Source of the DNA: Candidatus Omnitrophota bacterium
GTDB lineage: Bacteria; Omnitrophota; Gorgyraeia; Gygaellales; Profunditerraquicolaceae
Direction: 5' to 3'
DNA length: 60,408 nucleotides
NCBI GenBank assembly: GCA_026387315.1
Contig: JAPLLY010000036.1
Location: 1-60,408 of the forward strand
Part shown: positions 60,406 to 60,408 of the stretch, in pieces
How the letters are laid out: every line of letters starts with the position of its first letter
How positions within the stretch are numbered: the first letter of the stretch is position 1
Made by a program: the position numbers and the translations under genes
The notes under the pieces: model-generated
Told to the model about the DNA's origin: nothing
What the model saw: only the letters and a program-made list of their open reading frames with translations
Databases searched by the model: none

Positions 60406-60408
60406 CCC
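60315..60408 (+). CDS. Transposase N-terminal fragment (partial at contig edge)
   Basis: ATG at 60315, then 30 more codons ending at the contig edge ([13 protein letters not shown], then [18 protein letters not shown]). It is the mirror of the left-edge fragment. There is no catalytic motif in view. Confidence 0.5.
   Translation, partial: MLPCKFSTKLPNFQAFDIPECLMEEFLVDIA

Noticed and set aside
1-60408. The identical inverted ends as true telomere-like terminal repeats of a linear replicon
   Set aside because: Both ends run into the same transposase-like coding start, which fits an IS at an assembly break better.

Overview
This is a 60.4 kb AT-rich contig from an uncultured-looking bacterium, and every convincing gene lies on the + strand. 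The content is a surface-polysaccharide (O-antigen/exopolysaccharide) locus that passes at about 52.6 kb into an accessory tail. The mix of DUF4143-type ATPases, BRO-N and KilA-N proteins, a CFI-box protein and many short palindromic repeats recalls candidate phyla such as Omnitrophota. That placement is only an impression: there is no rRNA, tRNA or ribosomal-protein gene to test it, and I see no CRISPR array.

Ends: positions 1-136 and 60270-60405 are identical inverted copies of one sequence. Each reads outward into the first ~30 codons of a transposase-like ORF, so the contig stops inside two copies of the same IS element. The left copy has cut the 5' end off an acetyltransferase gene.

0.1-7.6 kb: acetyltransferase fragment, GT2, a UDP-galactopyranose-mutase-like flavoprotein, a B12-type radical SAM protein and two polytopic membrane proteins. 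7.7-10.9 kb: a GDP-hexose dehydratase/reductase-like SDR and the ABC exporter Wzm/Wzt, whose Wzt has a C-terminal carbohydrate-binding-type domain.

10.9-30.5 kb is the most unusual part. It holds two split transketolases and a complete E1 alpha/beta pair with no E2 or E3. A ColD-like PLP sugar 3-dehydratase carries histidine in place of the catalytic lysine. There are five SDR/epimerase proteins (three lacking the usual catalytic tyrosine), an RmlC-like cupin, a TIM-barrel isomerase and a HddA-type GHMP kinase. Two paralogous methyltransferase-like proteins each follow a transketolase pair. Together they look like a pathway for one or more rare nucleotide sugars in which thiamine diphosphate enzymes add a carbon fragment. 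The product is not known.

30.6-52.6 kb: many glycosyltransferases, two Gmd-type dehydratases, two NovU/TylCIII-type C-methyltransferases, a WecB-type 2-epimerase with an RmlD-type reductase, an ArnT-like GT-C enzyme, a second radical SAM protein and an O-antigen ligase/polymerase. A 276 bp palindromic element at 32.9-33.2 kb abuts a decayed radical SAM gene.

52.6-60.2 kb: a truncated BRO-N gene and two AAA_14/DUF4143 ATPases lie among duplicated 3' scraps of glycosyltransferase and epimerase genes. Then follow a WbbL-like GT2, an epimerase with a palindromic repeat inside its frame, a frameshifted coiled-coil membrane protein, a CFI-box protein and a KilA-N protein. This stretch looks repeatedly invaded and rearranged.
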